Origin: Ornithinibacillus californiensis
GTDB taxonomy: Bacteria > Bacillota > Bacilli > Bacillales > Amphibacillaceae
Assembly: GCF_001038485.1 (NCBI RefSeq)
Contig: NZ_LDUE01000020.1
Coordinates: 1 to 64,000, forward strand
Direction of reading: 5' to 3'
Length of the DNA: 64,000 bases
The notes under the pieces are model-generated. The model saw only the letters and a program-made list of their open reading frames with translations. It made no database searches and was not told the origin of the DNA. Below, in pieces: positions 27,103 through 36,344 of the stretch. Both the position numbers and the translations under genes were made by a program. How positions within the stretch are numbered: the first letter of the stretch is position 1; every line of letters starts with the position of its first letter.

Positions 27103-27474
27103 ATGACAGATAAAATTGAAGTAGGACAGATTATTAACGGTAAAGTAACTGGAATTCAACCATATGGTGCATTTGTTGCACTTAATGATGAAGTTCAAGG
27201 ATTAGTTCATATTTCTGAAGTAACTCACGGATTCGTGAAAGATCTTAATGAACACCTTTCAGTTGGTGATGAAGTGAAAGTTAAAGTATTAAATATTGAT
27301 GAAGAAAAAAATAAAGTTTCTTTATCTATCCGTGCAACTGAGGAAGCACCTAAGAAACAAGCACCAAAGCCTCAAGCTAAGCAACCAGTTAGAACTGAAG
27401 ACAACACTGCAGGTTTTAACACGCTTAAAGAAAAACTTGAAGAGTGGATCGAACAGTCAGAATTTAAGAACTAA
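27103..27474 (+). CDS. yugI: S1-domain RNA-binding protein YugI (general stress protein 13)
   Basis: This 123-residue protein consists of one S1 domain (about residues 8-75) with GKVTGIQPYGAFVAL and GLVHISEV, followed by a lysine- and proline-rich linker and a short helical tail. It is a ribosome-associated stress protein in B. subtilis. I chose the ATG at 27103, 9 bases after TAGGAG; an in-frame ATG at 27094 touches that site. It precedes pgi, from which a strong hairpin terminator separates it. Confidence 0.92.
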   Translation: MTDKIEVGQIINGKVTGIQPYGAFVALNDEVQGLVHISEVTHGFVKDLNEHLSVGDEVKVKVLNIDEEKNKVSLSIRATEEAPKKQAPKPQAKQPVRTEDNTAGFNTLKEKLEEWIEQSEFKN

Positions 27475-27487
27475 AACTTTAGGAAAG

Positions 27488-27549
27488 AGAGGCTTCTCCC
27501 ATCAACATTACCTTCACTGATAATATTGATAGGAGAAGCCTCTTCTTCT
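27488..27549 (+). terminator. strong terminator between yugI and pgi
   Basis: GAGGCTTCTCC with ATCAACATTA pairs with TAATATTGAT with GGAGAAGCCTC, giving a stem of about 22 pairs with two mismatches across a loop of about 10 bases. A TTCTTCT tail follows. Confidence 0.9.
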
Positions 27550-27609
27550 ATGTATTTTTATAAATCTTAAACGGAAACTAATCTATAATGGCTATTAAAG
27601 GAGGACAAT

Positions 27610-28959
27610 ATGTCACATATACAATTTTCCTATCAGCATGCATTAGATTTTATTAATAAAGAAGAAATTGATAATTTATCTGAGTTTGTTACTGTTGCTC
27701 ACCAAGCAATACATAATAAAACTGGCCCTGGAAATGATTTTTTAGGATGGGTTGATCTCCCAAAAAATTATGACAAGGAAGAATATACTCGAATCAAAAC
27801 AAGTGCAGAAAAGATTCAGAAAGACTCTGATATCCTACTTGTAATTGGTATTGGGGGCTCTTATTTAGGGGCTAAAGCAGCACTGGAAATGTTAAATCAT
27901 TCTTTCCAAAACATGCTTTCCAAAGAGCAACGAAAAGTTCCACAAATTATCTTTGTTGGCCATCATATGAGCTCTACTTACATGAAGGAGCTATTTGATG
28001 TTCTGGAAGGTAAAGACTTTTCAATCAATATTATTTCAAAAAGTGGTACAACTACAGAACCTGCTATAGCTTTCCGTATCTTTAAAAAGTACTTAGAAGA
28101 CAAATATGGAATGGAAGAAGCAAAAACACGAATTTTTGCAACAACGGATAAAGCAAAAGGTGCTCTTAAAGGTGTTGCAGATGAAGCTGGATATGAGACC
28201 TTTGTCATCCCAGATGATGTTGGTGGCCGTTTCTCTGTCTTAACAGCAGTAGGATTATTGCCAATTGCTGTTAGTGGTATTAATATTGATGAAATGATGC
28301 AAGGTGCAGCAGATGCATTGGTTGATTTCAGTGAACCTTCTATGGAAAAAAATATTGCTTACCAATACGCAGCAGTTAGAAACGTTTTATACAACAAAGG
28401 AAAAACCATTGAAATGCTTGTGAACTACGAGCCGGCTTTACAGTACTTCTCCGAATGGTGGAAACAACTTTATGGCGAAAGTGAAGGAAAGGACCAAAAA
28501 GGTATCTATCCGACATCTGCTAATTTTTCAACAGATCTACATTCATTAGGTCAGTATATTCAAGATGGACGACGTGACTTGTTTGAAACTGTACTTCATG
28601 TGAACCAGTCTAAATTAGACTTGACGCTTGAAGAAGAAGAAAATAATTCGGATGGACTGAATTATCTTGCTGGTAAAACGATTCATGAAATTAACGATAA
28701 AGCCTACCAGGGTACATTGCTTGCTCATACGGATGGTGGCGTGCCTAACCTTATCATTAACGTACCGGCACTTGATGCCTATACATTCGGATATTTAGTT
28801 TACTTCTTTGAAAAAGCCTGTGCGTTAAGTGGATATTTATTAGGAGTAAATCCATTTGATCAACCTGGTGTAGAAGCATATAAGAAAAATATGTTTGCCT
28901 TGCTTGGCAAGCCAGGTTTTGAAGTAGAGAAGGAAGAACTAGAAAAACGGTTGAAATAA
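27610..28959 (+). CDS. pgi: glucose-6-phosphate isomerase
   Basis: The 449-residue enzyme interconverts glucose 6-phosphate and fructose 6-phosphate in glycolysis and gluconeogenesis. Signatures are [18 protein letters not shown] (about residues 78-95), [15 protein letters not shown], the catalytic glutamate segment [13 protein letters not shown], and the C-terminal [14 protein letters not shown]. Length fits the short Bacillus form. AAGGAGG precedes the ATG. The stop codon is only 9 bp before palindromic repeat copy 2, whose T-tract likely ends the transcript. Confidence 0.98.
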   Translation: MSHIQFSYQHALDFINKEEIDNLSEFVTVAHQAIHNKTGPGNDFLGWVDLPKNYDKEEYTRIKTSAEKIQKDSDILLVIGIGGSYLGAKAALEMLNHSFQNMLSKEQRKVPQIIFVGHHMSSTYMKELFDVLEGKDFSINIISKSGTTTEPAIAFRIFKKYLEDKYGMEEAKTRIFATTDKAKGALKGVADEAGYETFVIPDDVGGRFSVLTAVGLLPIAVSGINIDEMMQGAADALVDFSEPSMEKNIAYQYAAVRNVLYNKGKTIEMLVNYEPALQYFSEWWKQLYGESEGKDQKGIYPTSANFSTDLHSLGQYIQDGRRDLFETVLHVNQSKLDLTLEEEENNSDGLNYLAGKTIHEINDKAYQGTLLAHTDGGVPNLIINVPALDAYTFGYLVYFFEKACALSGYLLGVNPFDQPGVEAYKKNMFALLGKPGFEVEKEELEKRLK

Positions 28960-28968
28960 TAAAAGAAC

Positions 28969-29212
28969 GGGCTGGGACATAACGAATATATCTAATTAAA
29001 AGTCCGAATAATCCACTATACTAGCACCGGAAATATACGGAGACTCCTGCGGGGGGAAAGGCATCGGTGAGACCCCGCAAGAGCGTTAGCTCTGAGGAGG
29101 CTCACCAGCCGCCCGCGGAAAGCGGAGTATATTTCCGGTGCGGGTTATATGCACTATACAAGAATTATTCGGATAGTGTTTATTAGGAAACTTTTGTCCC
29201 AACCCCTTTTTT
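28969..29212. repeat. palindromic interspersed repeat, copy 2 (inverted orientation)
   Basis: The element is bounded by GGGCTGGGACA and TGTCCCAACCC followed by six Ts. Its inner 15-bp arm GCACCGGAAATATAC (29024-29038) pairs perfectly with GTATATTTCCGGTGC (29127-29141), and a further arm TCCGAATAAT pairs with ATTATTCGGA. It is inverted relative to the other two copies. It separates pgi from the convergent pseudogene, whose stop codon lies in the terminal T-tract. Confidence 0.9.
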
Positions 29213-31296
29213 ACTGTATTATTTTCCAAACACCAGCTTCTTTTACTAATTCTACAGAGATAATAATTTCTCGTTCCCAATTAACGAAGGATACCACTGC
29301 TGAATTATCAGACGTAAAGTCCGTCAACGCAATACCACCAACATTTCTAATCTCAAACCAATCATCAAATAGCTCTTCTTTTGGGCTTCTTGTTGAAAGC
29401 AAAGACGTAGAAGTATTGTTATCTTCTTTTTCATAGGAATATGCGTATAATGAAACGATTTCTAGAGGCTTAAGGTTAGTCAACAAATTAGAATCTAAAC
29501 TACTACTGTAATCCCGATATGTTGCACCGGTATTACTTGTATAAGGCCAAGTACTAATCCTAATAATATCTTCATATTTCACGTTTTGGAATCTTTCATC
29601 GAAAAGAAATCTAAGATTGTCAGTAAAGATATAATCCCCATGTCTTCTCCACTCATTTTCTTCCCATTCAATTATAATGCTGTTTATAAATCCCCAATAA
29701 ACGGAGTCAGGATGATTTTTAAGGAATTGCTGATATTCTTCTTTTTCCTGTTCAGTTACTGTCTCCAATCCATCCCAAGTCCTTAAATACTGATCAAGAT
29801 AATTATCCATATACATGAATAATTCTCTTAATAAACCTTCATCATATTCCTCATAATGATTATCAATAAGTGATTCTAACTCTAATAAATAGTCATCCAT
29901 TTCATGCCATTCCGACCAGTTTATGTTATTTTGCTTAGCGAAAAAATCCACAACACTAAGGTGAGCCTCACTAAATCCTTTTGATTTGAGCTTATGCATA
30001 AGTTCTTCATAGTCTGCTTTCACAGTAATATAGCCATACTCAGGTTCGCTAGCCAAATAATAACCTTGTTTATTTAGAATTTCTAAAAACTTCTTTAGTT
30101 CATCTGGACCATCATATTGTTCGGTATTGTCTAGCATTTCAACAAGTTTATCATACTCATTAGTAGGGATACCGCTAATGGTTCGTATTAGATAATCTTG
30201 GAATTCACCTTCATACATAGAATAGACGTGTAATAACGATATAAATGATTGAGCACTGATATCTTCAGGTTGGTCCAATTTTTCAATTGCAGACGACGGA
30301 AGAGTTAACATCGTATCAATATACCTCTTCGTTTCATCAAAATCAGTTACCTATATAAGAATCAGGATGTCGGCTTAACTCATTAATGGTTGATTCTACA
30401 TTTGTAACAACCGGAAAACTACTAACATCCCCCAAGCCAATATCCGTTGCAAACACTTCAATGGCATGTTCTAAATATTCTTCTATTTCCTGGTCTAATT
30501 TATCATTAGTATCTTCAGGTTCTGTATTTACCTCTTTATCTACAACTGCTTCTTTCGCAGTTTGTTCTTGCTCCTGTGCCGCCTGATGTTTCAACTGCTT
30601 TTGTTCTTCTATATAATTGATAGAGAAAAGACTAAATAGAAATAATCCTATACCCCCTGCAATTGTAGGCAAAAGCTTCTTCCATCGTTGCGTTTTATCA
30701 CCAACTTTAATGCTTATCATAATGTCTTGAGCGCTGATAAATTCTGGTAATCTATCGTATTCATATTTCAATTCTTGTAAGATATCAGACATAGATTTAT
30801 CCAGATTGGGATTAAGAGCCTTCCTATACTTCTCATCAAGTTCCTTTTCCCCACGCTGTATCAGCTTGTTAATATTACCTTTAAGAATATTAGAAATCTC
30901 TTCCTTTGTCTCTCCATGTAAATGATGTAGGATAAGGGGAAATTTAACCTTCCAATCCATTTCACCTAATAGGTTCTGTATAGTGATATGTGTTTGTTTT
31001 TCTAGATAATAGCCATACTGGGTATCGGCATTAAGTACTTCACCTGTTCTTCTAGCTTTTTCTATCCTTTTGTCATAGGCCCTTAAAGACTGAACGGTAG
31101 TTTGATAGATAAATGTTTTTATCTCTTTATTCTCAAACTGCTGGATTTTCTGATAGGCATTTATAAAAGTTTGACGTACAACTTCTGGAATATCACTTGG
31201 AACGACCCCATATTGGAATACAAATGCTTCCACTAATGGCTTATACATGGTTACTATTTCCTTAATGTCATCCTGTTCTTTTTTATCTCTTTGCAT
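29211..31296 (-). pseudogene. frameshifted paralogue of the membrane-tethered sigma-like protein
   Basis: Two open frames, 30343-31296 and 29211-30311, together align end to end with the intact 31322-33427 product. The first carries the sigma-like region (EVVRQTFINAYQKI; FPLILHHLHGETKEEISNIL), the EYDRLPEF motif, a transmembrane helix (LLPTIAGGIGLFLFSLFSINYI) and the start of the outer domain. It stops at a TGA after DSYIGN. The second continues the homology one frame over (FDETKRYIDTMLTLPS against SKYYIDMMLTPPS). Removing one T at the AAC-TGA junction near 30343-30345 would restore a single frame of about 694 codons. The start ATG at 31296 follows AAGGGGGGG. It could instead be a sequencing error, or two separately made proteins. 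Confidence 0.8.
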
Positions 31297-31321
31297 TGAT
31301 TCCCCCCCTTTGTATCGGTTG

Positions 31322-33427
31322 CTAGTTCTGAATAATTTTCCAAATCCCATTTTCTTTTTGTAAATGTATACTAGTTACGTTTATCAACTCCCAATTCGTT
31401 AAATGAACAATGGCTGTAGAATCGGATAGATATTCTGTTAAAGCGAAATTAGGAGCACTCTCCACTAAATCTAAATTATCTGCAAGAAATTCATTAGATA
31501 GTAAAGATAAATAGACATCCTCATCTTTCGAATAAGAATAATCATATAAAGAGACAATTTCAAATGGACTTAGTTCTTCTAATAAACTAGCATCTAAATT
31601 CTCTTTATATTTATCATATATCGGTATGGATCTAGTCTCTAATGGGTATGTATTAATCTCTTCAATATCTTCTGGCTTAACATACCCAATACGTTCATCA
31701 AAAAGAATTCTCACCATAATAGGATCGACAGCATTGACACTTTGCATCCATTCGCTAGCTTCCCAATGCTTAACCGCTTCGTTTACCATATCCCAATAGA
31801 CTGAATCTGCATGCTCCTCTAGAAAGGTGTAGTAGACTTCTTGATCTTGTTCTTTTAGTGGTCTTGCAACTTCTGGACCTGCTAAAAATGCATAAAGCGC
31901 TTGATAAACATTGTATATTAACGAATCATAAAATGTCTCATCATATACATCTTTATAGTTTGTCAGTAATGACTCCAATTTTAAAAGAATGTCTATAGAT
32001 TCTCTCCAACTATCACTTTCTAATCGACTATTTAGATAATAGCTGTTAATCTTTGGCGCTATTTCTACATATTCTATATACCCGTCATGATATCCTATTT
32101 GTGTGAGGTAATTTTTTAAGCGCTCATAGGAAAACTCAACTCTTAACCGGCTACTATCAGGATCTACCCATAACCCATAACCTTGTTGATTTAGAAGCAC
32201 AATAAATTCCATTATTTCTTCTGGACCATCATAGTTTCCCGGATTGCCTTGCGACAACACAATAGCATCGTAATCATCCATTGGAATCTGATACTCCGTA
32301 AGAAGATCAAGTAAGTATTCTTGAAAGTCATATTCGTACATAGAGACAACATTAAGATATTCAGAAAAGGACTGTTCTGTATCCACATTATCTGGATGTA
32401 GTCTTTTCTCTATAACAGATGGTGGGGTTAACATCATATCGATATAATATTTGGAATCATCGTTTATGTAGTTAGAAGGACTATGTGTTTTGATATCTTC
32501 TAGTACTTGCTCCACTCTTTTCACCATTGGGAAATCATCTACATTTTCGACCCCAAAATCCATGGCAAGTCTTTCTTTTGCTTCTTCTAAATAATTCAGA
32601 ATTTCCGGTTCTAAATCGCCAACTATTCCAACCTCTATAGATTCATCTGTTTCATTTTCTTGAGACTTAACTTGTTCTTCTATAGCGATGCGCTCTTTCT
32701 CTCCCTGTATGTAGGAAATTGAAAAAAAGGAAAATACAGCAAGTCCAATAATGCCACCAATAATAGGAAATGTTTTTCTCCATTTATGCTTTTGACCTAA
32801 AGTCTCCACATAACTCATAATTTCCTGTACATTACTAAATTCAGGTAATCGATCATATTCATATCTCATTTCACCCAATAAAATAGCCATATCTTTGTCA
32901 TTAAATGACAGTGGGAAAGTAGTATCTACTTTTTTACATTTTTCATATAGAGTATCGGTACCCTGCTCTATTCTCATTTGTAAAGTTTCTGACTTCACGT
33001 TAAGTATTAATGAAATGTCTTCTACTGTACAAGCATGAAAGTAATAGTAAATAATTGGGAGTTTGTATTTATTAGATAACTCTCTTAAATAACCCTGGAT
33101 AATCATATGTTCATGTTTTTCAAAGTAATAACTATAACGTTTGTATGATTCATTTTCACTTATTATATTTTTTTGTTTCCTCTGAAAATCCCTAATAGCT
33201 TTCTGTGTTTGTTGAAGAACAAGGAAAGTAAGTTGGCTAGGAACAAATTGGTCCATACTTCGGAGCAGATTATGAAAGGTCACCTTTACTATCTCTGGAA
33301 TCCCCTCTCGTGCTATTCCAAATTGAAAAGCGAATTGTTCTACCATTGGCTTATATTTCGTTATGAATTGTCTTAATCCCTCTGCTTGATTTTGCCTAAA
33401 TAATTGAATCATTTGCTCCTCATGCAT
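31322..33427 (-). CDS. fusion of ECF sigma-like region, one transmembrane helix and a large extracytoplasmic domain
   Basis: The product is about 701 residues. The first 80 or so resemble sigma region 2 (ITKYKPMVEQFAFQFG and PEIVKVTFHNLLRSM, compare DIVQETF). Residues about 120-165 resemble the region 4 helix-turn-helix (LPIIYYYFHACTVEDISLIL). A conserved EYDRLPEF segment follows, then one transmembrane helix at about 220-241 and roughly 460 acidic extracytoplasmic residues. The C-terminus, WELINVTSIHLQKENGIWKI, is shared with the tandem paralogue. I chose the ATG at 33427, 6 bases after AGGGGG; the longer frame starts next to that site. The inferred design is a membrane-tethered transcription factor with its own sensor. 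No separate anti-sigma gene is adjacent. It may instead have lost DNA binding. Confidence 0.8.
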   Translation of the reverse strand: MHEEQMIQLFRQNQAEGLRQFITKYKPMVEQFAFQFGIAREGIPEIVKVTFHNLLRSMDQFVPSQLTFLVLQQTQKAIRDFQRKQKNIISENESYKRYSYYFEKHEHMIIQGYLRELSNKYKLPIIYYYFHACTVEDISLILNVKSETLQMRIEQGTDTLYEKCKKVDTTFPLSFNDKDMAILLGEMRYEYDRLPEFSNVQEIMSYVETLGQKHKWRKTFPIIGGIIGLAVFSFFSISYIQGEKERIAIEEQVKSQENETDESIEVGIVGDLEPEILNYLEEAKERLAMDFGVENVDDFPMVKRVEQVLEDIKTHSPSNYINDDSKYYIDMMLTPPSVIEKRLHPDNVDTEQSFSEYLNVVSMYEYDFQEYLLDLLTEYQIPMDDYDAIVLSQGNPGNYDGPEEIMEFIVLLNQQGYGLWVDPDSSRLRVEFSYERLKNYLTQIGYHDGYIEYVEIAPKINSYYLNSRLESDSWRESIDILLKLESLLTNYKDVYDETFYDSLIYNVYQALYAFLAGPEVARPLKEQDQEVYYTFLEEHADSVYWDMVNEAVKHWEASEWMQSVNAVDPIMVRILFDERIGYVKPEDIEEINTYPLETRSIPIYDKYKENLDASLLEELSPFEIVSLYDYSYSKDEDVYLSLLSNEFLADNLDLVESAPNFALTEYLSDSTAIVHLTNWELINVTSIHLQKENGIWKIIQN

Positions 33428-33458
33428 TGCCATCCCCCTCGTTTCTCCTCTATATATG

Positions 33459-33486
33459 TAAACGTTTGTTTAGATAAAAAGTTTCA
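33459..33486 (-). promoter_or_regulatory. candidate ECF-type promoter of the sigma-like fusion gene
   Basis: On the minus strand TGAAAC (33481-33486), a 16-base spacer and CGTTTA (33459-33464) match the ECF promoter pattern of Bacillus (TGAAAC-N16-CGT). The predicted start lies about 25 bases before the ATG at 33427. This fits positive autoregulation, which is typical of ECF sigma genes. Confidence 0.6.
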
Positions 33487-33524
33487 TGATATCAAAAAAA
33501 TTTAAGAAAATATGTTTAACTTTA

Positions 33525-33550
33525 TGAAATCGGGGTAAACTTATAACGTA
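33525..33550 (+). promoter_or_regulatory. candidate ECF-type promoter facing patB
   Basis: TGAAAT (33525-33530), a 16-base spacer and CGTA (33547-33550) lie on the plus strand. This is one base off TGAAAC-N16-CGTA. It diverges from the matching site on the other strand; chance is possible in AT-rich DNA. Confidence 0.4.
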
Positions 33551-33575
33551 AGACTTTCTCGTATTCCCCCTGTAG

Positions 33576-33608
33576 GCAAGGCGTATTAAACGCTTTGCTC
33601 TTTTTTTT
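33576..33608 (+). terminator. terminator or attenuator upstream of patB
   Basis: GCAAGGCGT (33576-33584) and ACGCTTTGC (33590-33598) form a 9-bp stem with one G-U pair and a 5-base loop, followed by TC and eight Ts. It lies between the plus-strand ECF-like promoter and the patB-type gene, so it may end a short RNA or attenuate the gene. Confidence 0.7.
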
Positions 33609-33654
33609 GCCCTTTTTGCGTTATAATAATAGTAATAACAAAATGGAGGTATTG

Positions 33655-34824
33655 ATGGTGGAATATTTTGAGACGGTACATAATCGTAAAAACACCCGTT
33701 CTGTCAAATGGGATATGGTGAAAGACTTATTTCATTCTGAAGACGTACTACCAATGTGGGTTGCTGACATGGACTTTAAAGCGCCTGACGCTGTTAATAA
33801 GGCTTTGATTGAACGAGCAGAGCATGGAATTTACGGATATACGATAATTGATGAAAGTGTAAAAGGATCTATTGTTAATTGGTTATCCAAACGTCATGAT
33901 TGGAATATCCACTCGGAATGGTTATCCTTTAGTCCAGGCGTTGTAACCACGCTTCATATGGCTGTTCAGGCTTTAACTAATCCCGGTGATAAAATAGTAA
34001 TACAAACCCCGGTTTATACACCGTTCTATAATGTTATTGAAGCACATAATCGAAATATTGTAAAAAATACTCTTCATTATAATGGAAATAGTTATGAAAT
34101 AGATTTTCTAGATTTGGAAGAAAAACTTAAGCAGGGTGTTAAAGCAATCATTCTTTGTAATCCACATAATCCGGTTGGAAGAGTCTGGACACGAGATGAA
34201 CTAGAAAAAATTGCTAAGCTTAGTCTTCACTACGATGTGCTTATTTTATCAGATGAGATTCATGGTGATTTGACATTCCCTAACAAACAGCATATTCCCA
34301 TTGCTTCCTTATCAGAGGAAATAGCTAATCGAACAATCACAATGATGGCGCCATCCAAGACATTTAACTTAGCTGGACTACAAGCATCCTATGCTGTAAC
34401 TTCTAATAACGAAATACGGAAGAAGTTAGATGAACAGTTTACGATTCAAGGATTTCACGGATTAAATACAATGGGGAATACTGCTTTAGAGGCAGCCTAT
34501 AACAATGGAGAAGAATGGCTTGATGGATTAAGAGAAATTCTCTATAGTCATTACCAATATGTAAAAAAAGAATTAGAAACACATACAGACCTTGTGGTAG
34601 CACATGCTGAAGGAACTTATTTAGTATGGATTGATTGTAGTTCCTTAAATATGAACGCAAAAGAAATACAGAAGTTCTTTAACGAACAAGCAAAAGTTGG
34701 TCTGAATGCTGGTGCGGGCTACGGTGAAGAAGGCGAGAAATTTATGCGTATGAATATTGCTTGCCCACGTGAAACATTAGAAGACGGTGTAAACAGAATA
34801 ATTTCAGCTATTAATACGAAATAA
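33655..34824 (+). CDS. patB: PatB/MalY-type pyridoxal-phosphate C-S lyase
   Basis: This fold-type I PLP enzyme of 389 residues probably cleaves cystathionine and cysteine-type C-S bonds, giving homocysteine or H2S, or acts as an aminotransferase. It has the opening MWVADMDFKAPDAV, the NPHNPVGRVW and LSDEIHGDL motifs, and the PLP lysine in APSKTFNLAGL (about residue 233). I chose the ATG at 33655, 4 bases after GGAGGT; the longer frame begins inside the upstream terminator. It diverges from the sigma-like fusion gene. Confidence 0.88.
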   Translation: MVEYFETVHNRKNTRSVKWDMVKDLFHSEDVLPMWVADMDFKAPDAVNKALIERAEHGIYGYTIIDESVKGSIVNWLSKRHDWNIHSEWLSFSPGVVTTLHMAVQALTNPGDKIVIQTPVYTPFYNVIEAHNRNIVKNTLHYNGNSYEIDFLDLEEKLKQGVKAIILCNPHNPVGRVWTRDELEKIAKLSLHYDVLILSDEIHGDLTFPNKQHIPIASLSEEIANRTITMMAPSKTFNLAGLQASYAVTSNNEIRKKLDEQFTIQGFHGLNTMGNTALEAAYNNGEEWLDGLREILYSHYQYVKKELETHTDLVVAHAEGTYLVWIDCSSLNMNAKEIQKFFNEQAKVGLNAGAGYGEEGEKFMRMNIACPRETLEDGVNRIISAINTK

Positions 34825-34850
34825 AGGAAGCGCCCTATGCGCTTCCTTTA
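34823..34850. terminator. bidirectional terminator between patB and the SOD-like gene
   Basis: AAAGGAAGCGC and GCGCTTCCTTT pair perfectly across a 5-base loop. The convergent stop codons lie at its two edges. Confidence 0.85.
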
Positions 34851-35423
34851 TTCTTGTTTCTCATTAAATTCTGTCGGGTCAGTTGGTGATTCTGTAGCCT
34901 CTTGCTCTTTTCCAGATTTAATCTCACCACAGATAAGTCTAGCACCTGCATTACCACTAGGCTGTGATACACCATCATCCTGTAATTCCATGACAATTAA
35001 TGATGTCCCTTCTCCTCTTAATAGAGACATTTTCCCGTCTTTCAACGTTGCTGCTGGAAGTAAAAGTTCTTCATCAACTAGTCCCCCTGCATCCGCTTCA
35101 ATATTAGGTAAATCACCTAAATGAGGTCCCTTAGGATGCATTAAGCCATGCTCTTTCCCCTCTGGGTCTAAGTGGTTACCTGCGCTTTTGAAATCTGGAG
35201 CCTCGCACTTTGCATATTCATGGACTGCGAGACCATGAAATCCGGGAGTAAGACCTTCTAACTTTAATTTGACTTGAACACCATCTGGAGACTCCAATAA
35301 CTGTGCCGTTCCAACCATATCACCTGATGTATTATACATTTCAACTGTCTTTGAGGTTTCAACTTTACTTTGACAAGCAGTTAATAACGAGGTAGATAAA
35401 AGGAATATAAGTATAAATCGCAT
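34848..35423 (-). CDS. Cu/Zn superoxide dismutase-like lipoprotein lacking copper ligands
   Basis: This 191-residue lipoprotein starts with a signal ending in the lipobox LTAC. The SOD_Cu fold is clear: GFHGLAVHEYAKC, GNHLDPEGKEHG, HLGDLPNIEADAGG, and the end SGNAGARLICGEI. Aligned to the family, the first copper-binding histidine of HxH is alanine (GLAVH) and the late histidine of VVH is methionine (IVMEL). Zinc-site residues remain. B. subtilis YojM likewise lacks two copper ligands. A dismutase role is therefore doubtful. I chose the ATG at 35423 behind AAGGAG; the longer frame starts at GTG. Confidence 0.88.
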   Translation of the reverse strand: MRFILIFLLSTSLLTACQSKVETSKTVEMYNTSGDMVGTAQLLESPDGVQVKLKLEGLTPGFHGLAVHEYAKCEAPDFKSAGNHLDPEGKEHGLMHPKGPHLGDLPNIEADAGGLVDEELLLPAATLKDGKMSLLRGEGTSLIVMELQDDGVSQPSGNAGARLICGEIKSGKEQEATESPTDPTEFNEKQE

Positions 35424-35559
35424 ATCCACTACTCCTTTTTTTGCATGATAACGTTAGTATTTGCAAAAAGAGTGAGTGTAAACATGGAATGAAAGGAAAG
35501 AAGAAATTGAGATTTAAATTTTGTTTTCCACATAAAAAAGGACAGATATCTCTGCCCCA

Positions 35560-35757
35560 CTATTTCTGTTTATTTTGATTATCTAATTGTGTTTCAATTT
35601 GGTTTTTATATTCCATGTTAAACTGTTTCTCTTGCTTCTGGGAATGCTTATAAAAAAAGTATAATGCTACTGCAGCAGCAATAATAAAGACTACTAACGT
35701 AATAATCGCTGGAATATATTCTGATTTATCTTCAGGGAAGTATAAAAATGGCATCAT
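35560..35757 (-). CDS. small single-pass membrane protein
   Basis: The 65-residue product has one transmembrane helix (about residues 15-35, IPAIITLVVFIIAAAVALYF) and a polar, glutamine- and lysine-rich cytoplasmic tail of about 28 residues with a helical pattern. The start ATG has an AAGGACG site about 11 bases upstream, which is long. A short hairpin with a T-run follows on its strand at 35537-35558. I do not recognise the family. Confidence 0.6.
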   Translation of the reverse strand: MMPFLYFPEDKSEYIPAIITLVVFIIAAAVALYFFYKHSQKQEKQFNMEYKNQIETQLDNQNKQK

Positions 35758-35902
35758 CTTGTCATCACGTCCTTCTGCTCTTCAGTATACCAAATTGGAG
35801 AGAATCAAACAAAGCACCAAACCAATTATTCGCTAATTTGTTGAAAATTTGGCACAATGTATACTAGATATTAGGGTAATGACTTTGAGTAGGAGTGATT
35901 TC

Positions 35903-36295
35903 GTGAGTAACCATGATATAGGTGATAGAGTACAAGTACCGAACAAGTCAGGTATATACATAGGAGAAATAGTGGAGGATCGACAGGACAAATATTTAGT
36001 TAAAATTCTTGCCGTAGTAAAACACCCGATGCAAGGAGACCTACATCATCCAAAACAAGTAGAAAATGTCATTTTTCATGAACGTAAAGCCTTAGCACAG
36101 TTTGAAAAGGTGAATATTCTTAAGGGAGTTGTAACACCATACGTTGACGATGTAATGGATTACGGGAAATCTTTAAAAATAGCTGTAGAGAACTATCGCA
36201 ACCAGTTAGAAATAAAAGATACCGCTTATAATGTCGAAGCTCTCAAAGCTTTAGCATCGATTGAAGAAAGTTATTATATAGGTAAAATTTATTAA
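35903..36295 (+). CDS. kapB: kinase-associated protein B (KapB)
   Basis: The 130-residue protein closely follows B. subtilis KapB, with GDRVQVPNKSGIYIGEIV and VVKHPMQGDLHHPKQVENV...FHERKALA. KapB is needed for the KinB branch of the sporulation phosphorelay. The start is the GTG at 35903, 8 bases after AGGAG. The frame extends upstream to an ATG without any ribosome binding site. No lipobox is seen, despite the historic name 'lipoprotein'. Confidence 0.9.
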   Translation: MSNHDIGDRVQVPNKSGIYIGEIVEDRQDKYLVKILAVVKHPMQGDLHHPKQVENVIFHERKALAQFEKVNILKGVVTPYVDDVMDYGKSLKIAVENYRNQLEIKDTAYNVEALKALASIEESYYIGKIY

Positions 36296-36343
36296 AAAAA
36301 GGCTGTTTAATAGGTATCATTCAACCTATGGACAGCCTGTTTC
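36296..36343. terminator. bidirectional terminator between kapB and ptsH-like gene
   Basis: AGGCTGT..ATAGGT pairs with ACCTAT..ACAGCCT across a short loop. A-runs on one side and Ts on the other serve both convergent genes. Confidence 0.8.
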
Positions 36344-36344
36344 A

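Noticed and set aside
30330-30350. programmed frameshift in the sigma-like paralogue
   Set aside because: No slippery heptamer or downstream structure is evident at the junction, and the intact neighbour shows the ancestral single frame; a mutation is simpler.
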